From Ornithinibacillus californiensis (GTDB taxonomy: Bacteria > Bacillota > Bacilli > Bacillales > Amphibacillaceae), in NCBI RefSeq assembly GCF_001038485.1, contig NZ_LDUE01000021.1, positions 1-64,000 on the forward strand: a stretch of DNA of 64,000 bases, in the 5' to 3' direction. The translations under genes and the position numbers were made by a program. The notes beneath the pieces are model-generated. The model was given only the letters and a program-made list of their open reading frames with translations. It had not been told where the DNA came from and did not search any database. This document shows, in pieces, positions 25,997 through 35,188 of this stretch (position 1 is the stretch's first letter; each line of letters opens with the position of its first letter).

Positions 25997-27031
25997 TTAT
26001 GCTTGAAGATTCTTTATGGCTGTAATTGGTAATCTACTAAAGAAATAGTCACTTCTTTCCACAAACATTTTGCAGGATTCGGATAATAAGTTCTTATCCT
26101 GCTTGGCTAGCCCCATGTAATACATTTTAAAAGGACTATCCGTATAAATATCTTCTAATAACTCGATTGCCTTTTCATTATTTCCTTTGGCAATTTCGAG
26201 ATGTGCTAGTTCACTAATATCTTCTGTTTCTATTCCTTCAGTTCTGCCAAAATGAGCAGCTAAGAATGGAACATTACTGTTTTCAATACTACGAATATAT
26301 CTTTTTAAATCGTATTGCTTAGCGATTTTTAATCCTTCTTTTAGGTGATACATGCCTTGATAATATGTATCGAACGTATAGGTTAAACCTAGGTGGATAT
26401 GTAAGCTTGCTTTTGTCGATGGACTGTTGGTTTGATTTAATGCGCGAAAAGCATACTTTCTAGCCATGATTAACTCGTTTCTTTTCCAATAGTAAATAAA
26501 TAGTTTTTGATAAATTCTTAAGTTGAAGCTGGAAAGTAAATACGTATCTTGAATGGCATCAAATAAATCGGCTTGCTTATCCAGGAAGTTTCCGATTTTC
26601 CCGAAATCCATTTGATAAAAATAAGTATCTACAATGGCTAATTCGATTAAGCATTGTAGTTCGGGATCAGAATGCTTTATTCCTCGAAGGTGTTGTCGCA
26701 GTTCGCCCATCGTATATTTTCTAGAACGGAGATCTAATATTATTTGATAGACCTCTGCCCATAACTTATTAGATATATTATTCGATAGTTGGTTTTTCAC
26801 GATTAATAGATTTAAATCTTCGTAAAAACCATTTATATATAAAAACTCCATACCTTGTTTCTGAATAATGGTAGAGGAAGATTGCAAACAATATTTACGA
26901 GTTAGCTCGATTACAGCTTTCTCGTCATGCTCTTGGGATAATAATAAAATAACTTGTCCTAGTGTTAATTCCGCACTTTCTGATACTGAGGTCATGTATT
27001 CCGGCATTAGGTGTGTACTTCCGTAGCTCAT
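25997..27031 (-). CDS. AimR-family peptide receptor (TPR-like), lacking N-terminal HTH
   Basis: A 344-residue all-helical protein of TPR-like repeats. It follows the arbitrium receptor AimR over most of its length: the ELTRKYCLQ segment, VYQIILDLRSRKYTMGELRQ, TKASLHIHLGLTYTFD, EGLKIAKQYDLKRYI, and the end YYMGLAKQD...SDYFFSRLPI. Phage AimR proteins have about 40 extra N-terminal residues with a helix-turn-helix. Here a stop codon (TAA) lies just before the start, so that part is absent. If so, it may bind proteins rather than DNA, as Rap proteins do. No phage genes are nearby. A candidate pheromone gene follows. Confidence 0.75.
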   Translation of the reverse strand: MSYGSTHLMPEYMTSVSESAELTLGQVILLLSQEHDEKAVIELTRKYCLQSSSTIIQKQGMEFLYINGFYEDLNLLIVKNQLSNNISNKLWAEVYQIILDLRSRKYTMGELRQHLRGIKHSDPELQCLIELAIVDTYFYQMDFGKIGNFLDKQADLFDAIQDTYLLSSFNLRIYQKLFIYYWKRNELIMARKYAFRALNQTNSPSTKASLHIHLGLTYTFDTYYQGMYHLKEGLKIAKQYDLKRYIRSIENSNVPFLAAHFGRTEGIETEDISELAHLEIAKGNNEKAIELLEDIYTDSPFKMYYMGLAKQDKNLLSESCKMFVERSDYFFSRLPITAIKNLQA

Positions 27032-27255
27032 TTTTTGTTAACCAGTCCTTTCAGCTTCAACGTACTATATCGATTCTCCACAACGGATAACTTTTTACGA
27101 GATTGTAATATATTAAATTCTACTAGTTTTTAACTATTATAATAGTAACATAATTTTTTCAAAAAATAGGGATAATCGTTCGACATATTTCTTACAAATA
27201 AGGGCGAAATATCAGGGTTTTTGGCGAGTCTTTGTGGGGTGATATCGGGGGAATG

Positions 27256-27300
27256 AAAAAAAAGAGAAACCCTAGCATATTTTCTAGGATTTCTCTTAAC
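27256..27300 (-). terminator. spoIIQ terminator
   Basis: AGAGAAATCCTAG / CTAGGGTTTCTCT stem followed on the minus strand by eight T residues. Confidence 0.88.
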
Positions 27301-27302
27301 AA

Positions 27303-28178
27303 TTATTCTTCGGAATCAGTTGAAGTCTCCTCGGAGTCCTCTGAAGAATCTTCCGTTGTTTCATCGGTTTCTTCAGTAGTTTCCTCGGTAGAATCTTCAT
27401 CATTTGTTTCTTCATCTGCATTTTCAGAATTTACTTCTTCGGATGTAATACTAGAAGTGTCTTGCTCCTCTGAAACATCTTCAGATTCAACACTTTCTAA
27501 CTTACTAACAGGTTGATTGAAGAACTCTTCTGGGTTAAATACTTCTTCATCTTTTCTGATTTCGAAGTGTAGGTGGGTACCATTGTTTTTACCGAAGATA
27601 TTCTCTCCAGCTGTTGCAATGACATCGCCTTGTTTCACTTCATCCCCAGCTTGTACACTAATTTCTCCAAGACTAGCATAATACGTTGATACGCCATTTT
27701 CATGTGATAGAATTACCACATTTCCTAGTAATGGATCCTCTTTTACTTCTGTTACCGTACCACTTAATGATGCTAAAACATCAAATGCTTCACCGTTTGG
27801 ATAAACGATATCAACACCTGTGCTTTGGTAGTATCGGTTGTTAGAAAGAATCAGTGCACTTTCTTGGTCTTCTGCTGAAGCGTCGTAATCAAAGAATTTA
27901 GTTACGATTTCTGCTTGTTCCTGATCAGCTACTGGCATCTTAATGACTTCCGAAGAATCCATTACCGGTTCTGCATCCTGATCATGTGGACTTGGTGTAT
28001 AATTGTCACTTAGCTCCTGGTCATCCCCAGCACTTGGTAATTGATTATCCAAATTTTGATACCAAACTACTACCGCCAATAAAAGTGCAGCAATCGTTAA
28101 GTATACTGCAGGGAAAAACCATTTTTTACGAAAAATTGAGTTGGCACCTTTTTTAGGCGCTTTGTTTTCCTCTTTCAT
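27303..28178 (-). CDS. spoIIQ: Forespore engulfment protein SpoIIQ
   Basis: A 291-residue membrane-anchored LytM-domain protein. One helix (about 20-40) is followed by a linker and a LytM/M23 domain (about 110-225; GNVVILSHENGV, GTHLHFEIRKDE). The first zinc-binding His of active LytM enzymes is replaced by Ser (YYQSTGVDI), as in B. subtilis SpoIIQ, so it is structural rather than enzymatic. Residues 226-291 are an acidic Ser/Glu/Thr tail. It pairs with mother-cell SpoIIIAH to form the engulfment zipper and feeding channel. Confidence 0.92.
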   Translation of the reverse strand: MKEENKAPKKGANSIFRKKWFFPAVYLTIAALLLAVVVWYQNLDNQLPSAGDDQELSDNYTPSPHDQDAEPVMDSSEVIKMPVADQEQAEIVTKFFDYDASAEDQESALILSNNRYYQSTGVDIVYPNGEAFDVLASLSGTVTEVKEDPLLGNVVILSHENGVSTYYASLGEISVQAGDEVKQGDVIATAGENIFGKNNGTHLHFEIRKDEEVFNPEEFFNQPVSKLESVESEDVSEEQDTSSITSEEVNSENADEETNDEDSTEETTEETDETTEDSSEDSEETSTDSEE

Positions 28179-28392
28179 TTATTCATCACCTCACCAACCA
28201 TTCTGAACAGAAAACGAAAAATCTATACATTTTATAAAACTTTTTTTCTGTTTTTATGCATTTTTCATTTGTTTTTGGGGATATTAAGTTTTTCTAGCGG
28301 GAAATTTGATGGTTTTAGCGGATTTAATAGATAGGAATAGTAGATAGATTGGATGGATTTGCAGGTTGGTGGGGCTTTGCGTGTTGCGGGGT

Positions 28393-28766
28393 ATCAACAG
28401 TACTGGGATGGCTATCAACTGTTTTCGGGTCATTATCAACCGTTATTGTAGGACTATCAACCGTTTTGGCGTAACTTCTACCGTTTTTCGGGGAATATCA
28501 ACCGTTCTGGAGAAACTTCAACCGTTTTCGAGGGAATATCAACCTTTCTGGAGAAACTTCAACCGTTTTCAGGGACTATCTAGCGTTCTGAGAAACTTCA
28601 ACCGTTTTCGGAGAATATCAACCGTTCTGGAGAAACTTCAACCGTTTTCGGAGAATATCAACTGTTCTGGAGAAACTTCAACCGTTTTCGGATGCTTATC
28701 AACCATTCTGGAAAAACTTCAACCGTTTTCGAGGGACTATCAACCATTTTTCATGCATCATCAACT
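28393..28766 (-). repeat. GGTTGAT array 5 (inverted; about 18 units, longest)
   Basis: On the plus strand this appears as ATCAACC or TTCAACC every 19-21 bp. The repeated dimer has one half ending in ATATCAACCGTTCTGGAGAA and the other in ACTTCAACCGTTTTCGGAG. On the minus strand GGTTGAT and GGTTGAA alternate, so this array is a cleaner two-part repeat of about 40 bp with its own sequence drift. It lies between spoIIQ and spoIID, both on the minus strand. Copies in the middle are almost identical, suggesting recent amplification. Confidence 0.9.
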
Positions 28767-28778
28767 ATAAGATGAAAT

Positions 28779-28817
28779 CAAAAAGCACCCACTAGACAAA
28801 ATCTAGGAGGTGCTACT
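28779..28817 (-). terminator. spoIID terminator
   Basis: GCACCTCCTAGA / TCTAGTGGGTGC stem followed by TTTTTGA on the minus strand. Confidence 0.82.
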
Positions 28818-28819
28818 GT

Positions 28820-29965
28820 CTACTGCATAACCAACGCTGGTACTGCTTCATCTAAATAACTAATTTCAACATCCTTGTAATAGTAAGTGACAATCTCTTC
28901 GTAAGTTTTGCCTTCTTGGGCCATGCCATTGGCGCCGTATTGGCTCATGCCTACGCCGTGTCCGTTTCCTTTCGTAGTGAAGATCAGGTGATTACCTTTT
29001 TGTTTGATGGAAAAGTCACTGGAACGTAATTTTAGCTTTTCTCTTACTTCACGGCCTGACAATGCCTTTCCAGCAACATGTAATTCATTTACCCGGTTGC
29101 TTTCGGTTCTAGTCACTTCAATCGCTAGTTGTTGATTTGCCGGTAAGTCGATACCAAGTGCGGTTTCTACTTGTTCGAATGTAAATGTTTCCTGGTCTAA
29201 ATAATATGGGGAAGCTTCATCCCATGGACTTGGCACACTACGCAAATATGGAATTTCATTAATATAGTAATCCTCTGAGTTCTCTGTATAGCCATTACTC
29301 GTTGAGAAAAACTGTGGATCAATCGGTTTGTCATTGTACGTAATAATTTGACCCTTCGTAGCGAGTACCGCTTCGGTTATTTTCTGCATATGTTTATGGT
29401 AGTTTTTGCCCCACTTCAATCGAAGCTCGGCATCGTTTTTGTATACTTGATCTTGAATGGTGTCGGTGACGTCTGAGGACACCTCTTCCGTTTGGTACAA
29501 CATTTTGTTCACGATGTAGGTTCTTGCTGCTAAGCTCTGTGCTTTTAATGCTTCGGTTTCAAATTCAATTGGCATCTCGGATGCAACAACCCCCGCTACA
29601 TACGTTTCCAGCGGAACATTCTCGATTTGAGACGTTTGAGAACGCATTACTGCGACTTCAACAGCAGAGTCTTCTGCCAATGTCTCTTCATATTCTGGTT
29701 CTGCTACCCGATCAATAGATTGGGACAATACCTCACTGTTTGAGATAAAAGGGACAACAATTAATGTCGGAACAGCTAGAATGATAAATACGATACTGAG
29801 CAAAAATACAGCTGGGAATTTCCATTTGAAGCGCCCTTTAGTCAGTGGAATTGGCTTTTGTGTATTGCTTGTCGAAAAACGTTTTTGTAAGATTTGATGC
29901 TTCGATTGAGCTTTTTTCTTTTTTAGTTTTTGTATTTGTTTGATGGAATTTTTATTGTTCTTCAT
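28820..29965 (-). CDS. spoIID: Stage II sporulation protein D (lytic transglycosylase)
   Basis: A 381-residue membrane-anchored peptidoglycan transglycosylase of the engulfment complex. A basic N-terminus leads to one helix (about 50-72). The SpoIID domain shows NVPLETYVAGVVASEMP (catalytic Glu), EALKAQSLAARTYIVNK, FFSTSNGYTENSEDY and GNGHGVGMSQYGANGMA. With SpoIIM and SpoIIP it thins septal wall. Normally it is close to murA; here an 11-kb block lies between them. Confidence 0.95.
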   Translation of the reverse strand: MKNNKNSIKQIQKLKKKKAQSKHQILQKRFSTSNTQKPIPLTKGRFKWKFPAVFLLSIVFIILAVPTLIVVPFISNSEVLSQSIDRVAEPEYEETLAEDSAVEVAVMRSQTSQIENVPLETYVAGVVASEMPIEFETEALKAQSLAARTYIVNKMLYQTEEVSSDVTDTIQDQVYKNDAELRLKWGKNYHKHMQKITEAVLATKGQIITYNDKPIDPQFFSTSNGYTENSEDYYINEIPYLRSVPSPWDEASPYYLDQETFTFEQVETALGIDLPANQQLAIEVTRTESNRVNELHVAGKALSGREVREKLKLRSSDFSIKQKGNHLIFTTKGNGHGVGMSQYGANGMAQEGKTYEEIVTYYYKDVEISYLDEAVPALVMQ

Positions 29966-30161
29966 GGGGCACCCTCCTTACACACTTTTTCATATCTAGC
30001 ATTCCTACTATTAAACTTATACAGTTAGTAAAAATAATAGAACTAGAATTTTGAAATCTATTGAAAGGATTTTTGATAGGACAAGTTCTATTTGAAGATT
30101 ATTTCTCTGGTGAAGACTGCGAAGTGTTATTAAGTGGTTTTTCTTACATGGGAGTGGTCAA
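29966..30161. other. Intergenic region between spoIID and the retropepsin-like gene
   Basis: Holds the spoIID promoter and the 3' flank of the retropepsin-like gene. No open frame or repeat supported. Confidence 0.4.
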
Positions 30162-30521
30162 CTATTGTGTTATTTCTAATTTCCTCAAATCTATAATAAA
30201 CTTACCAGCCATAAGGATATCTAGACCAATAAGGCCATTAATACCCCATTTACTTAAATTTCCAAAATCAAGCTTAGGATTTCTTGTGTAATATGAACCG
30301 AGTTTTATGAAATCAACTTGTTTCCGAAAAGAGTACTCCTCTCCTCCTATTCCAAATGAACTAACCAATGAGTCTCCATTTTCTAAATATATCCCAATAT
30401 CATCAACTATATCTGAGGATATGAGGGTATCAATCACAAGCTTATCAATTACTTTTGTTTTTCCTTTATAGTAAATCCCCATTTTAGTCTCAAGTAAGTT
30501 ATTTACGAACTCTAATTTCAT
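30162..30521 (-). CDS. Retropepsin-like aspartic protease homologue, active-site loop apparently deleted
   Basis: A 119-residue member of a single-domain retropepsin-like family. The C-terminal half is well kept (GINGLIGLDILMAGKFIIDLRKLEI). The N-terminal active-site loop, expected as DTGA(A/S) plus a few residues, reads LVIDTLISSDIVDDIG: after Asp-Thr the next residues belong to the following strand. About five codons appear to be missing in frame, including the essential Gly-Ala. The product is probably folded but inactive. It overlaps the gene upstream by 4 bp and is likely cotranscribed with it. Confidence 0.65.
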   Translation of the reverse strand: MKLEFVNNLLETKMGIYYKGKTKVIDKLVIDTLISSDIVDDIGIYLENGDSLVSSFGIGGEEYSFRKQVDFIKLGSYYTRNPKLDFGNLSKWGINGLIGLDILMAGKFIIDLRKLEITQ

Positions 30522-30775
30522 AACCTAATCCCCCTAAAACCAATAGGTTCCCTAACATCAATATAAATCTCCTCGTTACCTGTATGGTATACAATAACGT
30601 TCCCATTTGCCTGAAGTAACTCCCTTGTAGCTATTTTTGGATCACTGATAGTATTTATTAAAGCTACTTCAGTTACAATTCTTCTTCCATCCTCTTGATA
30701 AGAATCCAGTATTCTAAGTTTTAAGTATTGGTTTGGAAATAGCCTACGTACTTCTTCCCATTTCATTTCATTCAC
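30518..30775 (-). CDS. Conserved small hypothetical protein, partner of the retropepsin-like gene
   Basis: An 85-residue soluble protein (begins MNEMKWEEVRRLFPNQY; later VYHTGNEEIYIDVREP). I recall similar small proteins next to retropepsin-like genes in Firmicutes, but no function is known to me. An RBS (AAGGAAG) lies just before the start. It overlaps the downstream gene by 4 bp (ATGA), indicating translational coupling. Confidence 0.6.
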   Translation of the reverse strand: MNEMKWEEVRRLFPNQYLKLRILDSYQEDGRRIVTEVALINTISDPKIATRELLQANGNVIVYHTGNEEIYIDVREPIGFRGIRL

Positions 30776-30802
30776 TTCCTTCTTAGTTAATTTCAGACAA
30801 AA

Positions 30803-30843
30803 CTAAAGGGGTGTCTATACATAATAGTAAGACAATCCCTTCA
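30803..30843 (-). terminator. Terminator of the dpp/ykf operon
   Basis: Imperfect stem GAAGGGATTGTCT / AGACACCCCTT followed by TTTAGTTTT on the minus strand, just after ykfD. Confidence 0.6.
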
Positions 30844-30849
30844 TTTTTT

Positions 30850-31860
30850 CTACCGTATATTCACTACAGGTTCTTTAACCCTGTCCTTTTTCACCTGCTC
30901 ATTATACAAATGACATGCAACAAAGTGATTTTCCTCCACCTCTTGCCATTCTGGTTTTTCTTGGCCACAGATTTCCATTGCAAATGGACAGCGTGTACGG
31001 AATACACAGCCACTTGGCGGATTAATTGGACTTGGTAATTCTCCTTGTAAAATAATCCGTTCGCGCGTTTCCTCGATATCTGGATCAGGAATTGGGATGG
31101 CGGAAAGTAATGCCTGAGTATATGGATGGAGTGGATTCTCATAGAGACTATCGCTGACAGTTAGCTCTACCATATTCCCTAAATACATAACCCCAATGCG
31201 GTCTGATATCTGTTTAACCATCGATAAATCATGCGCAATGAATAAAAATGTTAATCCTTTTTCCTCTTGCAGCTCTTTTAATAGATTGACCACTTGTGCT
31301 TGAACGGATACATCGAGTGCGGAAATTGGTTCATCTGCAATGATGAAATCCGGATTTAGTGCTAGTGCACGGGCGATTCCAATCCGTTGGCGCTGTCCAC
31401 CACTAAACTCGTGTGGATAACGGTCTGCATGGTCTCGATTCAAACCAACCTCTTCCAGTAACTGATAAACGCGTTCCGTTTGTTCCTTTTTACTTTTATA
31501 TAGCTTATGTACTTCCATCGGTTCGGCAATGACCTCACGTACTGTGGAGCGTGGGTTTAACGATGCATAGGGATCTTGGAAAATCATTTGCATCTTTTGG
31601 CGTAGCTTGAACATCTCTTTTTCGCTGAGCTCATGAACATTTTCCCCATCAAAAACGACGTCCCCTTCTGTTCGGTTATACAGGCCAATAATCGTACGCC
31701 CAATCGTCGACTTCCCACAGCCAGACTCACCTACGAGTCCAAATGTTTCCCCTTTATTCACGTGAAATGTAACGTCATTTACCGCCTTGAGCACCTTATT
31801 CTTTCCAAGGTTGAAATGCTTTTTCAAGTTTTTAACTTCTAAGATTCTTTCTTCCGCCAT
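30850..31860 (-). CDS. ykfD: Oligopeptide ABC transporter ATPase YkfD (OppF/DppF type)
   Basis: A 336-residue ATPase. Walker [13 protein letters not shown], signature [15 protein letters not shown], Walker [15 protein letters not shown], switch His HDLSMV. The C-terminal oligopeptide/dipeptide domain contains the cysteine cluster [16 protein letters not shown] ... ACHLY that can hold an iron-sulfur cluster in related proteins. Last gene of the operon. With DppD it should power the DppBC channel. Confidence 0.92.
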   Translation of the reverse strand: MAEERILEVKNLKKHFNLGKNKVLKAVNDVTFHVNKGETFGLVGESGCGKSTIGRTIIGLYNRTEGDVVFDGENVHELSEKEMFKLRQKMQMIFQDPYASLNPRSTVREVIAEPMEVHKLYKSKKEQTERVYQLLEEVGLNRDHADRYPHEFSGGQRQRIGIARALALNPDFIIADEPISALDVSVQAQVVNLLKELQEEKGLTFLFIAHDLSMVKQISDRIGVMYLGNMVELTVSDSLYENPLHPYTQALLSAIPIPDPDIEETRERIILQGELPSPINPPSGCVFRTRCPFAMEICGQEKPEWQEVEENHFVACHLYNEQVKKDRVKEPVVNIR

Positions 31861-31863
31861 TTC

Positions 31864-32811
31864 TTATACATCCCCCGGTTCCCAGTATCGTCTCGCAATA
31901 CATAACTCTTTTTCGTATTTGGTATCTTTTAATTCCGTAATCTCAATGCCTCTTCCCGTCATAGGGGAGTGAATCATTTTGCCGTCGCCGTAATAAAATC
32001 CAACATGATGGATACTTCCCTTTCCTTCTTCATAAGCGAAAAAGAGTAAGTCCCCTGGCAATAATTCATCATATGGAACTTCCTTTCCAAAGGCTGCCTG
32101 GTCGGATGCATCTCTACTAATCTGGTAGCCATTGGCTTTGTGCATATTATAGGCAAAACCAGAACAGTCATAGCCAAACGCACTCATTCCGCCCCAGAGA
32201 TAATCAAGTCCCACATACTTTTCAGCGGCTTCAATAATATTCGCACCATTTCCTAGTTTTCCACCTTCTACTGTAGGGAAAACATCTACTACTTCTGTTG
32301 GTAAATAAGCAGCTCCTTGTGGGGTAAGCACCTCTACCCGGTCTGCCTCTTTCTTAATTTCAGGAAGGCAAGTCATATAACTAACATTTATTATTGGTTC
32401 GCCTGACTCATTTTCCAGCCATGCCTGTTTTGAGGTAACAGCAGCTGTCTCAGCTCGAAGCCATTCATCCTTGGTAACTTGTTTTAATTGATTCAGTGGA
32501 ACCCAGCCTGGATATCCGTTGTTATCCTTTTTCGAAGGTTGGCTAGGAATGGTAATCTTTACCCAGTCACCCTTCACTTCAGTAATAATTGCTACTTCTC
32601 CATATAAAAGCTGTGTCTGTACCCGATTTTCATTGCATAAGGCAACCTTTTCCTCATAGGTTAATTGGTCAATCCACTGTTCGATTTTCGTCGGATCGCT
32701 AATAGCATGTTCATCTATTTCTCTAGCAGACTCTGGATTTGTCCAGACGGTTACGACCTGAACAGCCGCTACGTGGAATACATCTGGAAGTTGAAAAGTT
32801 TGTTTAAACAT
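31864..32811 (-). CDS. ykfC: Murein-peptide endopeptidase YkfC (NlpC/P60)
   Basis: A 315-residue protein with SH3-like regions (about 1-190) and an NlpC/P60 catalytic domain (about 195-315). The catalytic Cys is in GYDCSGFAYNMHKANG and the His in IHHVGFYYGDG. There is no signal peptide, so it works in the cytoplasm. YkfC cleaves the gamma-D-Glu-diaminopimelate bond of peptides with free L-Ala, which fits its position between the epimerase and the uptake ATPase. Confidence 0.9.
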   Translation of the reverse strand: MFKQTFQLPDVFHVAAVQVVTVWTNPESAREIDEHAISDPTKIEQWIDQLTYEEKVALCNENRVQTQLLYGEVAIITEVKGDWVKITIPSQPSKKDNNGYPGWVPLNQLKQVTKDEWLRAETAAVTSKQAWLENESGEPIINVSYMTCLPEIKKEADRVEVLTPQGAAYLPTEVVDVFPTVEGGKLGNGANIIEAAEKYVGLDYLWGGMSAFGYDCSGFAYNMHKANGYQISRDASDQAAFGKEVPYDELLPGDLLFFAYEEGKGSIHHVGFYYGDGKMIHSPMTGRGIEITELKDTKYEKELCIARRYWEPGDV

Positions 32812-32838
32812 TGTACCGCTCCTTTCTAGCTGTGTTCT

Positions 32839-33930
32839 CTATACGAGATACTCTTCATTTAGACCACTAATTCCTAGGCCTGGCCTATTTCCTAAGGTAA
32901 TATTACTTTCTGTATACGTAATGCCACCCCGGATTAAATCTCCTGCAAGCATCAAAGGTGCATCAAAATCAAAGAATTTTATATTTGGTTGGCTTGCGGC
33001 AAGGTGTGCTGCTGCAGTTATACCAATCTTGGATTCAATCATACTACCAACCATGCAATCGACACCGTATACACTTGCTAGTTTCGCAATCTTGAGTCCT
33101 TCGTGAATGCCACCAACCTTCATCAGTTTAATATTTATTAGATCAGCTGCATCCATTTCTAAAACCGCTCTAGCATCCCGTGCGGAAAAAACACTTTCAT
33201 CTGCCATAATCGGAATATGGGTATGGTCCTTCACGTGTTTTAATCCTTTCAGGTCGTAGGCTTTTACTGGTTGTTCGATAAATTCAATATTCAATCCAAG
33301 GTCTTCCATCTTTTGAATGGAGCGAACCGCCTCTTTCGGATTCCAGCCTTGGTTTGCATCTAGTCGTATAGTTACATCAGGACCCACTCTATCCCGAATG
33401 GCCTGAATTCTTTCAATATCAGTTTCTATTCGGTCTTTTCCTACTTTCACTTTTAGAACGGAAAAGCCGTCCTTCACATAGCCTTCTGCATCCTCTGCCA
33501 TTTCAGTGGGACTATTGACGCTAACGGTATAATCCGTTTCAATCCTGTCTTGATATCCACCTAAAAATTGATGAAGAGGCATGCGTGCATGCTGGGCAAC
33601 ACAGTCATAAATAGCCATATCGACTGCTGCCTTGGCACTCGTGTTTCCAACCACTATACGATTTATCTTTTCAAAAAGAAGCTCTCTGTCAAGACAATCC
33701 ATTCCTACTAGCGCTGGTTTAATTACATCATTGACCGTAAAGGAGATACTAGCTAACGTGTCTCCCGTAATAACATGTGTCGGTGGAGCCTCTCCCCAGC
33801 CAACTACTCCATTATCACAAGTTACTTTGACGACGATAGTTTCCGCAACGGTCACCGTTCGTAATGCCGTTTTAAACGCCTTTTTTAACGGTATGGCTGC
33901 CTTGAATGTTTCAATTTGTTGAATGTTCAT
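32839..33930 (-). CDS. ykfB: L-Ala-D/L-Glu epimerase YkfB
   Basis: A 363-residue enolase-superfamily enzyme. Visible catalytic and metal residues: KVKVGKD (Lys pair), RLDANQGW (Asp), EQPV (Glu), MADESV (Asp) and INIKLMKVGG (Lys). It converts L-Ala-D-Glu released from cell-wall peptides to L-Ala-L-Glu for general peptidases. The start overlaps the stop of the upstream ykfA by one base. Confidence 0.93.
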   Translation of the reverse strand: MNIQQIETFKAAIPLKKAFKTALRTVTVAETIVVKVTCDNGVVGWGEAPPTHVITGDTLASISFTVNDVIKPALVGMDCLDRELLFEKINRIVVGNTSAKAAVDMAIYDCVAQHARMPLHQFLGGYQDRIETDYTVSVNSPTEMAEDAEGYVKDGFSVLKVKVGKDRIETDIERIQAIRDRVGPDVTIRLDANQGWNPKEAVRSIQKMEDLGLNIEFIEQPVKAYDLKGLKHVKDHTHIPIMADESVFSARDARAVLEMDAADLINIKLMKVGGIHEGLKIAKLASVYGVDCMVGSMIESKIGITAAAHLAASQPNIKFFDFDAPLMLAGDLIRGGITYTESNITLGNRPGLGISGLNEEYLV

Positions 33931-34850
33931 TAGCGTTCTACCCCCGGATCAATCGTCAATGTTTTATCCCTCGTGTTTAGAATTGCACCTGCACCTAATG
34001 GTACGGCGAAATGTGGAAAGCAATGACCAATTTTAAATCCTTTGATCACTGGGCATTCTAAATCACCTAAATAATGATCTAACACTTCCTCTAAAGTTAA
34101 AGATGGCTTTTCTTTCGGCTCTGCTTCCGCAAAGTCACCAACTACCATGCCGTGAAGGTTATCAAGTTTCCCAGCTAGTTTTAGTTGGTTCAGCATGGCA
34201 TCGATCCGATATGGTTGTTCATAAATATCTTCTATAAGTAGGATTTTTCCATCGGTTTCAATCTCGTATGGTGTACCAAGCGTACTAGTGATTAAAGCAA
34301 GATTTCCTCCTACCAAAGGACCTGCGCCAATTCCATCTACTAGTATTTCTAATGGTGCGATGTTTTCATTATATTGGAGCGTTACCGGCTCAAAAAGCTG
34401 TTCAAATGATGAGGCAGAAATTTCATCAAAGTTAGGATCTGCGACATCGGAAGCTAACATTGGACCATGGAAGGTAACTAGCCCTGTCTTTTGCTGAATG
34501 GCCGTATGTAAATACGTTATATCACTATAACCCCAAATGATTTTGGGATGATTGGCGATTAATCGATAATTAATAGAAGAGGCAATTCGACCTGTACCAT
34601 AGCCACCACGTGCAAAAATAATTGCTTTGATACTATCATCTGCTACCATATTGTGAAAATCTTCCAGACGTTGTTCATCTGTTCCAGCTAAATAACCATG
34701 AACTTCGTCTACATATTTCCCCAGTTTCACACGGAGGCCAAGATTGTTGAAAAAGGGTATCGCTTGTTCGAGGCGTTTTTTATCAGGAGGACTTGCAGGG
34801 GCAATCACACCTATGGTATCTCCTTTTTGTAGCGCTTTTGGTAGTAGCAT
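33930..34850 (-). CDS. ykfA: LD-carboxypeptidase YkfA (S66 family)
   Basis: A 306-residue S66 peptidase. The nucleophile Ser is in IWGYSDITYLHTAI; the partner residues are in LIEDIYEQPYRIDAML and GFKIGHCFPHFAVPLGA. It removes the terminal D-Ala from murein tetrapeptides in the cytosol. Overlap with ykfB shows cotranscription. Upstream, a dispersed repeat separates it from dppE. Confidence 0.92.
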   Translation of the reverse strand: MLLPKALQKGDTIGVIAPASPPDKKRLEQAIPFFNNLGLRVKLGKYVDEVHGYLAGTDEQRLEDFHNMVADDSIKAIIFARGGYGTGRIASSINYRLIANHPKIIWGYSDITYLHTAIQQKTGLVTFHGPMLASDVADPNFDEISASSFEQLFEPVTLQYNENIAPLEILVDGIGAGPLVGGNLALITSTLGTPYEIETDGKILLIEDIYEQPYRIDAMLNQLKLAGKLDNLHGMVVGDFAEAEPKEKPSLTLEEVLDHYLGDLECPVIKGFKIGHCFPHFAVPLGAGAILNTRDKTLTIDPGVER

Positions 34851-34950
34851 TTGTGTACCTTCTTTCTGAATGTAAGTTTATAAATGAATGAAAAGGAGTA
34901 GCTCATCTAGTAGATGAGCCATTCCTTTGTAATCATTTCTAGCCTGGTCC

Positions 34951-35132
34951 GCGGCCCGAATACACTCCGCTTTCCGCGGGCGGCTGGTGAGCCAGGCTAC
35001 TACTTGAGTATGCTTCTTTGCAGCCTTGCACCGAGGAAGCATGCTACGTAGAGATACTTGCAGACGCAGGTGCATACTCGGTGTCTCACCGATGCCTTTC
35101 CTCCCGCAGGAGTCTCCGTGTATTCGGGCCGC
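34951..35132 (+). repeat. Dispersed structured repeat, copy 1 (182 bp)
   Basis: The ends are complementary (GCGGCCCGAATACAC and GTGTATTCGGGCCGC) and the internal sequence (GCGGCTGGTGAGCCAGGCTAC..., CCTATGCC-like ...TCTCCGTG) matches the copies at 47609 and 52634. It lacks a segment of about 60 bp near the left end that the other two share. Position: between ykfA and dppE inside the operon. Short frames across it are not believable genes. Confidence 0.85.
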
Positions 35133-35188
35133 TCAGTGCAATCAATTAAAAACTTCCTCATACAAAAGATGAAGAACAGTTACTCCTC

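Noticed and set aside
28366-28770. 134-codon plus-strand frame through array 5
   Set aside because: It consists only of the repeat, has no RBS, and similar frames arise from every array.
34878-35075. Small frames inside the dispersed structured repeat (also at 47675-47884 and 52613-52828)
   Set aside because: They lie across a non-coding repeat with complementary ends; frame and strand are not consistent among copies.
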